Source of the DNA: Propionibacteriaceae bacterium AM104-82
GTDB taxonomy: Bacteria; Actinomycetota; Actinomycetes; Propionibacteriales; Propionibacteriaceae
Direction of reading: 5' to 3'
Assembly (NCBI GenBank): GCA_027658995.1
Contig: JAQDQK010000008.1
Location: forward strand, 62,001-126,000
DNA: 64,000 bases
Each line of letters begins with the position of its first letter. Position 1 is the stretch's first letter. The position numbers and the translations under genes are program-made. Under the pieces are notes generated by a model. That model saw only the letters and a list, made by a program, of their open reading frames with translations. It was not told the origin of the DNA and did not search any database. Shown one piece after another: positions 35,059 to 43,259 of this stretch.

Positions 35059-36942
35059 GTGAGTCCACGACGAATGCTGCGCGCCCTGATGGCGGCGCTC
35101 GTGCTCGTCGTCGGATTTCTGGTGGTGCCGACGACCGCCTCCGCGGAGGCCGACTACCTCGACGTCCGCATCACCGCCGTGTCGACGCCGGTGCTGAACC
35201 TTTCCGACCCGCAGCAGGTCGTCGAACTCAAGGGCACCATCACCAACACCTCGACCGTCGCGATCGAGGGCGCCGTCGTGCACTTCTGGCGGCTCCCCAC
35301 CCCGATCCGCTCCGAGGCGCGTCTCGACGAATTGGAGCAGAACCTGCCGATCGGTTCGCGCATCACCGACGAGGCATCGCTGTACCAGTTCCCCAAGGAC
35401 GTGCCGTTCGGGCCGGGCGAGCGGGCCGACTTCAGCGTCAAGGTCACCATCGCGCAACTCACCCAGGGCCGCGATCCGCTGGTCAAGGACGGCGCCGCCT
35501 ACCTGATCGGGGCGCAGGTCCGAGGCGTGCCGGAGGGAGAGTCCCGCGCCATCGTCGGAAGCGACACCTTCCCGATCACCGCGACGACAGCGCCGGTGCG
35601 CTCCTCGGCCCTCGTGGTGCTGTCCGCGACGCCCAGTTGGCTGCCGGACGGCTCCTTCACCGATTCATCGCTTGCCGCCGACCTGGAGGACCGCCTCGAC
35701 CCGCTGCTGGCCAGCGCGGAGCGCGAAGGCGTCCAGGCGGCGATCGACCCGGCCCTGTACGAGGCCGTCACGCGCCTCTCCGGCACCCACACCGTCGACG
35801 GCGCCTCCGTCGAGGGCAACGGGATCGCGCTGCGCTGGGTGCAGAGGGTCGACGCGCTCGCCGGGGAGGGGCGGCTCTGGAGGCTGCCCTACGGCGACCC
35901 CGACCTGACCCGCGCCGCGCTCAGCGGCCAACTCGACACCGTGATGGACTGGAGCGCCGAGGCGGGAAACGGGATCCTGCCGGAGGTCGGCTCGGTCGCG
36001 ATCCTTCGTGACGGCGCCTCGCCCGACCTCGTCGATCACCTCTCGGACCTCGACACCGTGGTGGTGAGCGGCATGAGCGGTGCGACGTCCGGCACCCCGC
36101 AACTGCTCGGCGCCCGCAGCATCGGCGCAACGGCGCGCCCCGACGGTGGCTCGCTGCCCGAGCGCATCACCCGCGAGTTCCTCGCAGTGCGACCGCCGCT
36201 GTACCTGATCGACTCGGTGCAGGCGGCCGACGCGGACGCCGACCTCGGCACCTGGCGGGAACACGTCGCGCCCTCGGCGAAGCCCTCCGAGTCGCTCACC
36301 TGGCCCGAGACCACGTCGTCTGAGCCGTGGCCGGATCTCGCCGACACCCTGACGCAGGCGTCCAAGGCCGCGGAACTGCTCGACGACCTGACCGACGGCC
36401 CCTCGTCGGTCAACCTGGCAGTCCTCGGCGCCACGTCCTGGTCGTCCGGCTTCTCCGATCAGCGCCAGGCGGTGGCCTACGCCAAGGCCGGATCGCCTCC
36501 CGACCTGGACCTCAAGAAGGTCAAACTCCGCGCCGCCGCGTCGTTCGTGATGGGCTCGCGCACCAACACCTTCCCCGCGACGCTTACCAACGAACTCAGC
36601 GTCCCCGTCACCGTCGGCGTCACCTTCCAGTCCGACTCCCCCCAGCGCATCAGGGTGCCGAACGTGAAGCCGGTCACGGTCGAGCCTGGCGAGTCCGTCA
36701 CGCTCGACGTCACCCCGGAGGCGACGGCAAACGGCGTTGCCCTTGTCAGGGGCCAGGTCGTCACGACCGGAGGCGTCGCCGTCGGAAAGCCCGTAACTAT
36801 TGAGATCACTGCCACCGACTTTGGGCGCGTCGGCTGGATCATCATCCTCGTCTCGGGTGCAGTACTCCTAGGAGGAACCGCGTGGAGAATCCGCGCGGTG
36901 CGCCGGGAACGGGCCAAGGCCTCCGCGGAGGTAAGCGAGTGA
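35059..36942 (+). CDS. DUF6049-family secreted membrane-anchored protein (Rv3909-like)
   Basis: A 627-residue protein with a signal peptide (MLRALMAALVLVVGFLVVPT, cleaved near ASA), a long extracytoplasmic part and one C-terminal helix (GWIIILVSGAVLLGGTAW) before a short basic tail. The outer part begins with an Ig-like fold (LKGTITNTSTVAIEGAVVHF). A polysaccharide-deacetylase-like middle region lacks clear catalytic residues, and a second Ig-like domain precedes the helix. Function is unknown, but it is always next to murJ in actinobacteria (Rv3909-Rv3910). Here it overlaps murJ by 4 nt, suggesting a shared role in peptidoglycan precursor export (inference). Confidence 0.85.
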   Translation: MSPRRMLRALMAALVLVVGFLVVPTTASAEADYLDVRITAVSTPVLNLSDPQQVVELKGTITNTSTVAIEGAVVHFWRLPTPIRSEARLDELEQNLPIGSRITDEASLYQFPKDVPFGPGERADFSVKVTIAQLTQGRDPLVKDGAAYLIGAQVRGVPEGESRAIVGSDTFPITATTAPVRSSALVVLSATPSWLPDGSFTDSSLAADLEDRLDPLLASAEREGVQAAIDPALYEAVTRLSGTHTVDGASVEGNGIALRWVQRVDALAGEGRLWRLPYGDPDLTRAALSGQLDTVMDWSAEAGNGILPEVGSVAILRDGASPDLVDHLSDLDTVVVSGMSGATSGTPQLLGARSIGATARPDGGSLPERITREFLAVRPPLYLIDSVQAADADADLGTWREHVAPSAKPSESLTWPETTSSEPWPDLADTLTQASKAAELLDDLTDGPSSVNLAVLGATSWSSGFSDQRQAVAYAKAGSPPDLDLKKVKLRAAASFVMGSRTNTFPATLTNELSVPVTVGVTFQSDSPQRIRVPNVKPVTVEPGESVTLDVTPEATANGVALVRGQVVTTGGVAVGKPVTIEITATDFGRVGWIIILVSGAVLLGGTAWRIRAVRRERAKASAEVSE

Positions 36943-39900
36943 GTCAGGTCAGCAGCACGAAGAAGCTCGTCTCGGCGAGCGCCATCATGGCGTCCGGGAC
37001 GCTGGTCTCCCGCGTGCTCGGCATGCTGCGCGTCGTCCTGATCGTCTACATCCTCGGCACCGGCAGCCGCCAGGCCGACATGTTCGAGCTCGCCAACACC
37101 GTCCCCAACTCCATCTACATCCTGTTCGCCGGCGGCGCCCTCAACACCGTGCTCGTGCCCCAGATCGTGCGGGCCATCAAGAAGGACCCCGACGGGGGCG
37201 AGGCGTACACCAACCGCATCATGACGGCGTTCATGCTGATCGTCGGGGTGGTGGCGCTCGGCGTGACCATCGCGGCGCCCGTGGTCACGTCGATCTACTC
37301 GTCGAGCAGTTGGCGCGCGCCGGAACTCGCCTCGCAGTACGCCTCGCTCGTGGCGCTGGCCTACCTGACGCTGCCGCAGATCTTCTTCTACGGCGCGTTC
37401 TTCCTGCTCGGCCAGGTGCTCAACGCGCGCGACAAGTTCGGCCCCATGATGTGGGCACCCATCGCCAACAACGTGGTGTCGATCGCGGTGCTCGCGCTGT
37501 ACCTGGTGATCTGGGGCAACGACGTCGACACCTCGCTCGCGTTCACGACCGGCCAGATCTGGATGCTCGGCGCCGGCTCGACGCTCGGCATCGCCGTCCA
37601 GACGGCCGTGCTGATCCCCTACGTGCGCAAGGCGGGCTTCAAGATCCGCCCCCGCTTCGACCTGCTCCACACGGGCCTCGGCAAGACCTTCAAGTTGGCG
37701 GGCTGGACGCTCGGCTTCGTCGGCGTCAACCAGTTGACCCTGATCGTCGTGCAGCGCCTGGCGACGTCGGCGACCGCGGTCACGGGGCACGGCGCGGGCC
37801 TGAACGTCTACAACAACGCGCACCTGTTGTGGATCCTGCCTCACTCGCTGATCACGGTCTCGCTCGCCACTGCGATGCTGCCCAACGCGTCCCGGCTGGC
37901 GTCCTCCGGCGACAAGGCGGGCGTTGTCGCCGAGTTCACCAAGACCACCCGCCTGGCGCTGATCGTCATCGTGCCCGCGGCGGTCACCTTCCTTGCCCTC
38001 GCCGGTCCGATCTCGGCGATCCTGTTCGGGATCGGCCCCCGCGGCTCCGACGCGATCCTGATCGCCTGGACGCTGATGGCATTCGCGGTCGGCCTGATCC
38101 CGTTCACCATCCAGTTCGTGTGCCTGCGCACCTACTACGCGCTGGAGGACACCCGCACGCCGTTCTTCCTGCAGATCCTGATCGCGGGCGTCAACATGCT
38201 CGCCGCCGTCGGGTTTGTCGCGCTGACCACGTCGACGGACTGGGTCGCGCCCGCGCTCGGCCTCGCCTACTCGCTGGCCTACCTCGTCGGCGTGCTGGTG
38301 TCGTGGCAGTTGCTCGCTCGGAGGCTGCCCGGCCTCGGCGGCGGCAAGATGATGCTCCACCTGATCCGACTGCTGATCGGCTCGGCCGTCGGCGGTGTCG
38401 CCGCGTACTTCGTGTCCGGCTGGATCACCGACCTGATCGGCGTCCGCCTCGTCGGCGACATCGTGGCGTGCGTCGTCGGCGGTCTGCTGATCCTCGGCTC
38501 GTACCTGCTGGTCGGCAAACTGCTCAAGGTCCGCGAACTCGGTAACCTCAGCGAACTGGTCCGCAGCCGCTTCGGCAGGGGCAAGTCGTCGGCCGCCTCT
38601 GTTACCGGGCCGGACATCACCGACGACCAGGCCACCATCATGCTGCCCGCCTTCGTCGACGACACCTCCAACCGGCCCGCCGACGACTTCGACGACATCG
38701 GCCCCGTCACGATCGTGCGGAACCGTCCCCCGATCAGCAGGCACACCTTCGACACGCCCCCCACCGCCACGGCTCCCGCCGCCGAGGAGGCACCCCCGAC
38801 GCAGCCGATGGCCGCCGTCGACCCGCAGGCCGAGGACATCCGCGACGCGATCTTCCGGCGCCCCGGATCGGCCGCGCCCGACCCATCTACCGACGAGGAC
38901 GACGATGGGGAGTCGACCGACGGGATCGACGAGGAACCGACCGGCGGGAACGACGAGGAATCGACCGCGGAGAACTTCGCGGACCTGCCCACCGGCCCCA
39001 TCGAGATCTCCGAGATCTTCCGCGAGTCGAGCAGCCCGCGCCGGGTGCACCCCAGCCACATCGCGACGGTCGGGACGCTGCTGAACACCCGCTACGAACT
39101 GGTCGAACTGTTGGCGCAGCGGCACGGGACCGAGTCGTGGCGCGCGCACGACCAGGTGCTGTCGCGCGACGTCATCGTCCACGTGGTCGCGCCCGGCGAC
39201 GAGCGGATCTCCGAGCTGATGACGGCCGCCCGCAAGGGCGCGGTCGCCACCGACTCGCGCTTCCTGCGCGTCCTCGACGCCGACGAGGTGACCGACCCGA
39301 CGCAGGGCATCGGCGCCTACGTGGTGGCCGAATACGCCAACGGTAGGTCGCTGACCGAACTGCTCGCCAAGGGGCCGCTGAGCGCGATCGAGGCTGCCTT
39401 CATCGTGCGGGAACTGGCAGATGCGCTGGTCGCCGTGCACGGTCAGGGGCTCTTCCATGAGCAGTTGAACCCCGACAACGTGATCATCACCTCCTCCGGC
39501 GCCGTCCGACTCGTCGGCTTCGGCACGGAGGCGACCCTCGCCGGGGACGCTCTGGAGAGCAATGCGTGGGCCGTGCGGGAGCGCTCGGACGTCGTCGGCC
39601 TCGGCAACCTGCTGTACGCGACGCTGGTGCGGCATTGGCCTGGCGGCAGCGACTTCGGGCTGCCCGCGGCGCCCATCGTTGCCGGCGAGACCGCCGCGCC
39701 GCACAGCGTGCAGGCGGGCATCTCCCCCGCGCTGGATCGGATCTGCTCGACGACGTTGACGCAGCGCGGCGCGATGTCGGAGCGCCGCATCACGACCGCG
39801 GCGCAGTTGGTGACCGCGCTCAACCAGGTGCTGGGCACCGCGGACGCGTCGGCCGACCTGGAGCAGCGCGTCAGGGCGTGGGACTCGCTGCGCGACGCGC

Positions 39901-40634
39901 CCGTTCCCGCCACGTCGGTGGACGAACACTCCGGTCAGCTCAGCCTCGCTGCCCCGGCTCAGCGGACGCAGGTGCGGCAGCAGTCGCCCGACCCGATCGT
40001 GCGCGAGGAGGCGACGGGCCGGTCGCGGCGGGTGCTGTGGCTGTTGATCGCGCTCGCCGTGGTCGCACTGGTGGTGTCGCTGATCATCGTTGGCGTCAAC
40101 AGCGCCAAGGACAACGCGGCGGGTCCGTCCCCGACGGGCAGCCCGAGCGTCACGGCCGGCCAGAGTCCGTCCGGCCAGGCGGCCATCACGATCGTGGGCG
40201 CGAAGGACTTCGACCCGGACACCGACGGCGGCAACGGCGAGGAGTTCCCCGAGCTCACGAAGAACGTGTTCGACGGCGACCCGAAGACGTCGTGGAAGAC
40301 GATGTCGTACAAGAACCGCCCGAACCTTGGCGGCCTGAAGCCCGGCGTCGGTCTGATCCTGGACCTGGGCGAGGTGCGCAAGGTCAGCAGCGTCGAACTG
40401 CTGATGACGGGCGGCGAGACGAGCGTCGAACTGCGCGTCCCGAAGGGCGAGGAGCCGTCGATGCGGACGGAGGCCGACTGGTCGATCGTCGGTGCCAACG
40501 ACGCGGCGAAGGGCACGGTGACGATGAGACTCGACAAGCCTGTCGAGACGCGTTACGTGATGGTCTACCTGACGAAGCTCCCGAAGGTCGGCGACCGCTA
40601 CATCGGCGAGATCAACGAGATCACGATCTCCTGA
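36939..40634 (+). CDS. murJ: MurJ lipid II flippase with pseudokinase and extracellular C-terminal domain
   Basis: A 1231-residue MviN/MurJ protein. Residues 1-530 form the 14-helix flippase (LVSRVLGMLRVVLIVYILG, LYYA-type helix regions). An acidic linker follows, then a pseudokinase at about 714-960. There the catalytic loop reads HEQLNPDNVI in place of HRDxKxxN and DFG is GFG, so it should not phosphorylate. A helix at about 1030-1052 leads to an extracytoplasmic discoidin-like domain (VFDGDPKTSWKTMSY, GVGLILDLGEVRKVSSVEL). The architecture is that of mycobacterial Rv3910, whose pseudokinase is phosphorylated by PknB and binds FhaA (known). GTG at 36939 has GGAGG 7 nt upstream. Confidence 0.94.
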   Translation: MSQVSSTKKLVSASAIMASGTLVSRVLGMLRVVLIVYILGTGSRQADMFELANTVPNSIYILFAGGALNTVLVPQIVRAIKKDPDGGEAYTNRIMTAFMLIVGVVALGVTIAAPVVTSIYSSSSWRAPELASQYASLVALAYLTLPQIFFYGAFFLLGQVLNARDKFGPMMWAPIANNVVSIAVLALYLVIWGNDVDTSLAFTTGQIWMLGAGSTLGIAVQTAVLIPYVRKAGFKIRPRFDLLHTGLGKTFKLAGWTLGFVGVNQLTLIVVQRLATSATAVTGHGAGLNVYNNAHLLWILPHSLITVSLATAMLPNASRLASSGDKAGVVAEFTKTTRLALIVIVPAAVTFLALAGPISAILFGIGPRGSDAILIAWTLMAFAVGLIPFTIQFVCLRTYYALEDTRTPFFLQILIAGVNMLAAVGFVALTTSTDWVAPALGLAYSLAYLVGVLVSWQLLARRLPGLGGGKMMLHLIRLLIGSAVGGVAAYFVSGWITDLIGVRLVGDIVACVVGGLLILGSYLLVGKLLKVRELGNLSELVRSRFGRGKSSAASVTGPDITDDQATIMLPAFVDDTSNRPADDFDDIGPVTIVRNRPPISRHTFDTPPTATAPAAEEAPPTQPMAAVDPQAEDIRDAIFRRPGSAAPDPSTDEDDDGESTDGIDEEPTGGNDEESTAENFADLPTGPIEISEIFRESSSPRRVHPSHIATVGTLLNTRYELVELLAQRHGTESWRAHDQVLSRDVIVHVVAPGDERISELMTAARKGAVATDSRFLRVLDADEVTDPTQGIGAYVVAEYANGRSLTELLAKGPLSAIEAAFIVRELADALVAVHGQGLFHEQLNPDNVIITSSGAVRLVGFGTEATLAGDALESNAWAVRERSDVVGLGNLLYATLVRHWPGGSDFGLPAAPIVAGETAAPHSVQAGISPALDRICSTTLTQRGAMSERRITTAAQLVTALNQVLGTADASADLEQRVRAWDSLRDAPVPATSVDEHSGQLSLAAPAQRTQVRQQSPDPIVREEATGRSRRVLWLLIALAVVALVVSLIIVGVNSAKDNAAGPSPTGSPSVTAGQSPSGQAAITIVGAKDFDPDTDGGNGEEFPELTKNVFDGDPKTSWKTMSYKNRPNLGGLKPGVGLILDLGEVRKVSSVELLMTGGETSVELRVPKGEEPSMRTEADWSIVGANDAAKGTVTMRLDKPVETRYVMVYLTKLPKVGDRYIGEINEITIS

Positions 40635-40675
40635 GCGTCCCTTCGGCCACCGGCCGACTCTGGATGGACGGCCCG

Positions 40676-41403
40676 ACGCTGGTTGAGCCAGCCCGCCGAC
40701 GAAGTCGCGCGCCGTGTCGCGTTGGTTGAGCCAGCCCGCCGACGAAGTCGCGCGGTGCGTCGAAACCCCCTGGCCATGCGCGCAGACCTAGCCCAGGACG
40801 GCGCAATCCTCACGAGGCTTCGACCGGTACCGCTGGTTGAGCCAGCCCGCCGACGAAGTCGCGCGCCGTGTCGCGTTGGTTGAGCCAGCCCGCCGACGAA
40901 GTCGCGCGGTGCGTCGAAACCTCGCGACATACGCAGAAACTCGACCCCAGTAACCGAGAACGTCACGAAGGCTTCGACCGATGCAGGCCGCTGACGCGCC
41001 CCGCATGGCTCACCCAGCGGTGGTCGCGCGGTGCCCCGCGCTGGTTGAGCCAGCCCGCCGACGACGTCGCGCGGTGCGTCGAAACCTTCCGGCCATGCGC
41101 GCAGACCCGGCCCGGAATCCGCACGAGGCTTCGACCGATGCGGGCCGCTGACGCGTCCCCCATGGCTCACCCAGCGGTGGTCGCGCGGTGCGTCGAAACC
41201 CACTGGACATGCGCGCAGACCCTGGCACCGTTGGCTGAGCTTGTCGAAGCCTCCGATTGACGAGCGGGACCTGCCTGTGGTTGCTGACCCTTCGACACGG
41301 GCGCGGGGCGCCCTGCTCAGGGAGCGGGGGGTCGATCTCCGGAATCCGCACGAGGCTTCGACCGATGCGGGCCGCTGACGCGCCCCGCATGGCTCACCCA
41401 ACG
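40676..41403. repeat. Long array of hairpin repeats after murJ
   Basis: About a dozen units fill this 0.78-kb gap. The GGTTGAGCCAGCCCGCCGAC class, often followed by GCGGTGCGTCGAAACC, is seen at about 40680, 40728, 40829, 40877 and 41040. The GCTTCGACCGATGC(G/A)GGCC class, ending GCATGGCTCACCCA, is seen at about 40973, 41130 and 41354. One CTTCGACACGGGCGC-class unit lies at about 41290. No gene was found. Confidence 0.8.
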
Positions 41404-41413
41404 GGGGCCCAGC

Positions 41414-42139
41414 TCAGTCCGTGGTCGGGTCGTAGAGCGGCGTCGCCGTCCGCATCGCCTCGGCGACCGCCAGGTCCCGCGGGCGACCGCGCTCCCCCAA
41501 TCCCGTGATCGCGGCCTCCCTGTCGACCTCGGTGCGGTTCTGGGACAGCTTGAACCGGCCGACCACGTCCGTGATCCGCAACTCCAGGCCGACGATTCCC
41601 CGCAGCATCGCGTCGAAGTAGTCGCCAGGCAGTTCGGCGGCCGTCCACGGCCCACGATGCGCGTCGGCGGGGCAGCCCTCCCCGAGCCGGTGTTCGTCGT
41701 GCAGGGCGCCCAACTCGCTGACCTCGCGGCGCAGCCTCTCCCGGTCCCGGTGCACGCTCAGCACGCCCGCGATCTGCACCTGCCGGTAGTTCCAGGTCCC
41801 GACTCCGCGACCCTCCGCCCGACCCCGCGCCGAGCCGCCCTCGGAGGCCGGCTGCACGCTCTGGTACCAGCGCGGGCTGATGTAGGCGTCGGCCCCCTGC
41901 ACGACCACGCGGCACGGCACCTCGCCCTCGATGAGGCTGAACTGCTCGTTGTGGTCGGAGGCGTGTGCGATCAGCAGGTCGCCGCGCCACATCGTCGGCA
42001 ACAGGGTGGCCGAGGGGGCGCCGTCCCCGCCGGTGATCCACAGCGCGGCGCCGCACGCCTCGAGCAGGTCGCGCGACTCGGCCTCGTCGACGCGCTGGCT
42101 CGCGGGGCAGTACACGTAGGTGGCAATGTCCTTGGTCAC
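41414..42139 (-). CDS. PaiB-like FMN-binding protein
   Basis: A 241-residue split-barrel flavin-binding protein of the FMN_bind_2/PaiB family. Landmarks in order are YCPASQRVDEAE, SATLLPTMWRGDLLIAHASDHN, ADAYISPRWYQS, VGTWNYRQVQIAGVLSVH, LRGIVGLELRITDVVGRFKLSQNR and the C-terminal DLAVAEAM. In Bacillus, PaiB affects sporulation and protease genes (known), but the biochemical role is not settled. The GTG start has TAGAGT 6 nt upstream (leaderless). It is divergent from the TM2 gene. Confidence 0.88.
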   Translation of the reverse strand: MTKDIATYVYCPASQRVDEAESRDLLEACGAALWITGGDGAPSATLLPTMWRGDLLIAHASDHNEQFSLIEGEVPCRVVVQGADAYISPRWYQSVQPASEGGSARGRAEGRGVGTWNYRQVQIAGVLSVHRDRERLRREVSELGALHDEHRLGEGCPADAHRGPWTAAELPGDYFDAMLRGIVGLELRITDVVGRFKLSQNRTEVDREAAITGLGERGRPRDLAVAEAMRTATPLYDPTTD

Positions 42140-42145
42140 GGCCCA

Positions 42146-42151
42146 ACTCTA
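42146..42151 (-). promoter_or_regulatory. -10 box TAGAGT, leaderless start of the PaiB-like gene
   Basis: TAGAGT is followed by 6 nt (TGGGCC) and GTG at 42137-42139. Confidence 0.5.
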
Positions 42152-42211
42152 GGCCGTGATCTCAGGGGCAGATCGGCCCAGGGTGGCACGCGCGAACCGG
42201 CACCCGCCCCG

Positions 42212-42217
42212 TAGGCT
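42212..42217 (+). promoter_or_regulatory. -10 box TAGGCT, leaderless start of the TM2 gene
   Basis: TAGGCT is followed by 6 nt (TGGCAC) and ATG at 42224. Confidence 0.5.
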
Positions 42218-42223
42218 TGGCAC

Positions 42224-42625
42224 ATGAGCTATGGCATGTACGGGTACGCATCGGTTCCTGTCCCCTCGATGTTCTACGTCGCGGGCTACGGACAGGAGCA
42301 CGGCCCGTACCCCGTCCAGGGGCTCGCGCACATGGCTGTGACGGGGACGCTCCGGCCCGACACCATGATCCGTGACGCAGCCGGCGGCAACTACTTCCCC
42401 GCCGGCCAACTGCCTGGGCTGTATTCGAGCCGCGACTGGACGGTCGCGCTGGTGCTGAGCATCCTGCTCGGCTACTTCGGCGTCGACCGCTTCTACCTCG
42501 GCCAGGTCGGCCTCGGCATCCTGAAACTGCTCACCGGCGGCGGCTTCGGCATCTGGTGGCTGATCGACGTGATCCTGATCGCTACGCGCAAGCAGGCCGA
42601 CGCGGACGGTCGCCCCCTGCGCTGA
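42224..42625 (+). CDS. TM2-domain membrane protein with N-terminal GYF_2-like domain
   Basis: A 133-residue protein. Residues 15-65 resemble the GYF_2 domain (FYVAGYGQEHGPYPVQGLAHMAVTG in shape, ending TMIRDAAGGNYFPAGQLPGL). Residues 70-120 form a TM2 domain with two helices around LSILLGYFGVDRFYLGQVGL and GGFGIWWLIDVIL, including the conserved DRFYLG turn. The family function is unknown; GYF-like domains bind proline-rich peptides. Translation is leaderless. Confidence 0.87.
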   Translation: MSYGMYGYASVPVPSMFYVAGYGQEHGPYPVQGLAHMAVTGTLRPDTMIRDAAGGNYFPAGQLPGLYSSRDWTVALVLSILLGYFGVDRFYLGQVGLGILKLLTGGGFGIWWLIDVILIATRKQADADGRPLR

Positions 42626-42640
42626 CCGCCGTACCCGCGC

Positions 42641-43259
42641 GGCGCACCGCGCGACCACCGCTGGGTGAGCCATGCGGGACGCGCCAGCGGCCCGCATCGG
42701 TCGAAGCCTCGTGACGTACACGGGGACGTAAGCGGAGCGGTGCCAGTAGGTTTCGACGCACCGCGCGACTTCGTCGGCGGGCTGGCTCAACCAACGCGCC
42801 GCACCGCGCGACCACCGCTGGGTGAGCCATGCGGGACGCGTCAGCGGACCGCATCGGTCGAAGCCTCGTGGGGGTTCCGCGATCCTGGGCTAGGTTTGCG
42901 CGTACGGCCAGTAGGTTTCGACGCACCGCGCGACTTCGTCGGCGGGCTGGCTCAACCAGCGCGCATCGGTCGAAGCCTTCGTGACGTTACCCAGCTACCT
43001 GGGTCGAGTCTCCGCGCATGTCGCGAGGGTTTCGACGCACCGCGCGACTTTTCGTCGGCGGGCTGGCTCAACCAACACGTCTCACCGCGCGACCCACCGC
43101 TGGGTGAGCCATGCGGGACGCGCCAGCGGCCCGCATCGGTCGAAGCCTCGCGACGTTACTCAGCTACCTGGGTCGAGTCTCCGCGCCGGTCGCGAGGGTT
43201 TCGACGCACCGCGCGACTTCGTCGGCGGGCTGGCTCAACCAACGGCTGGCTCAACCGGC
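42641..43259. repeat. Array of hairpin repeats reaching into the ligD stop codon
   Basis: Units alternate between the GTTTCGACGCACCGCGCGAC class, ending GGCTGGCTCAACCA, at about 42750, 42915, 43019 and 43198, and the GCTGGGTGAGCCATGCGGGA class, ending GCATCGGTCGAAGCC, at about 42660, 42820 and 43099. The last GGCTCAACC (43249-43257) contains the complement of the ligD TGA stop. Confidence 0.8.

Noticed and set aside
36477..39929. A 1150-codon open frame opposite the DUF6049 and murJ genes
   Set aside because: Composition and lack of motifs mark it as a GC-driven antisense frame; the sense genes have clear families.
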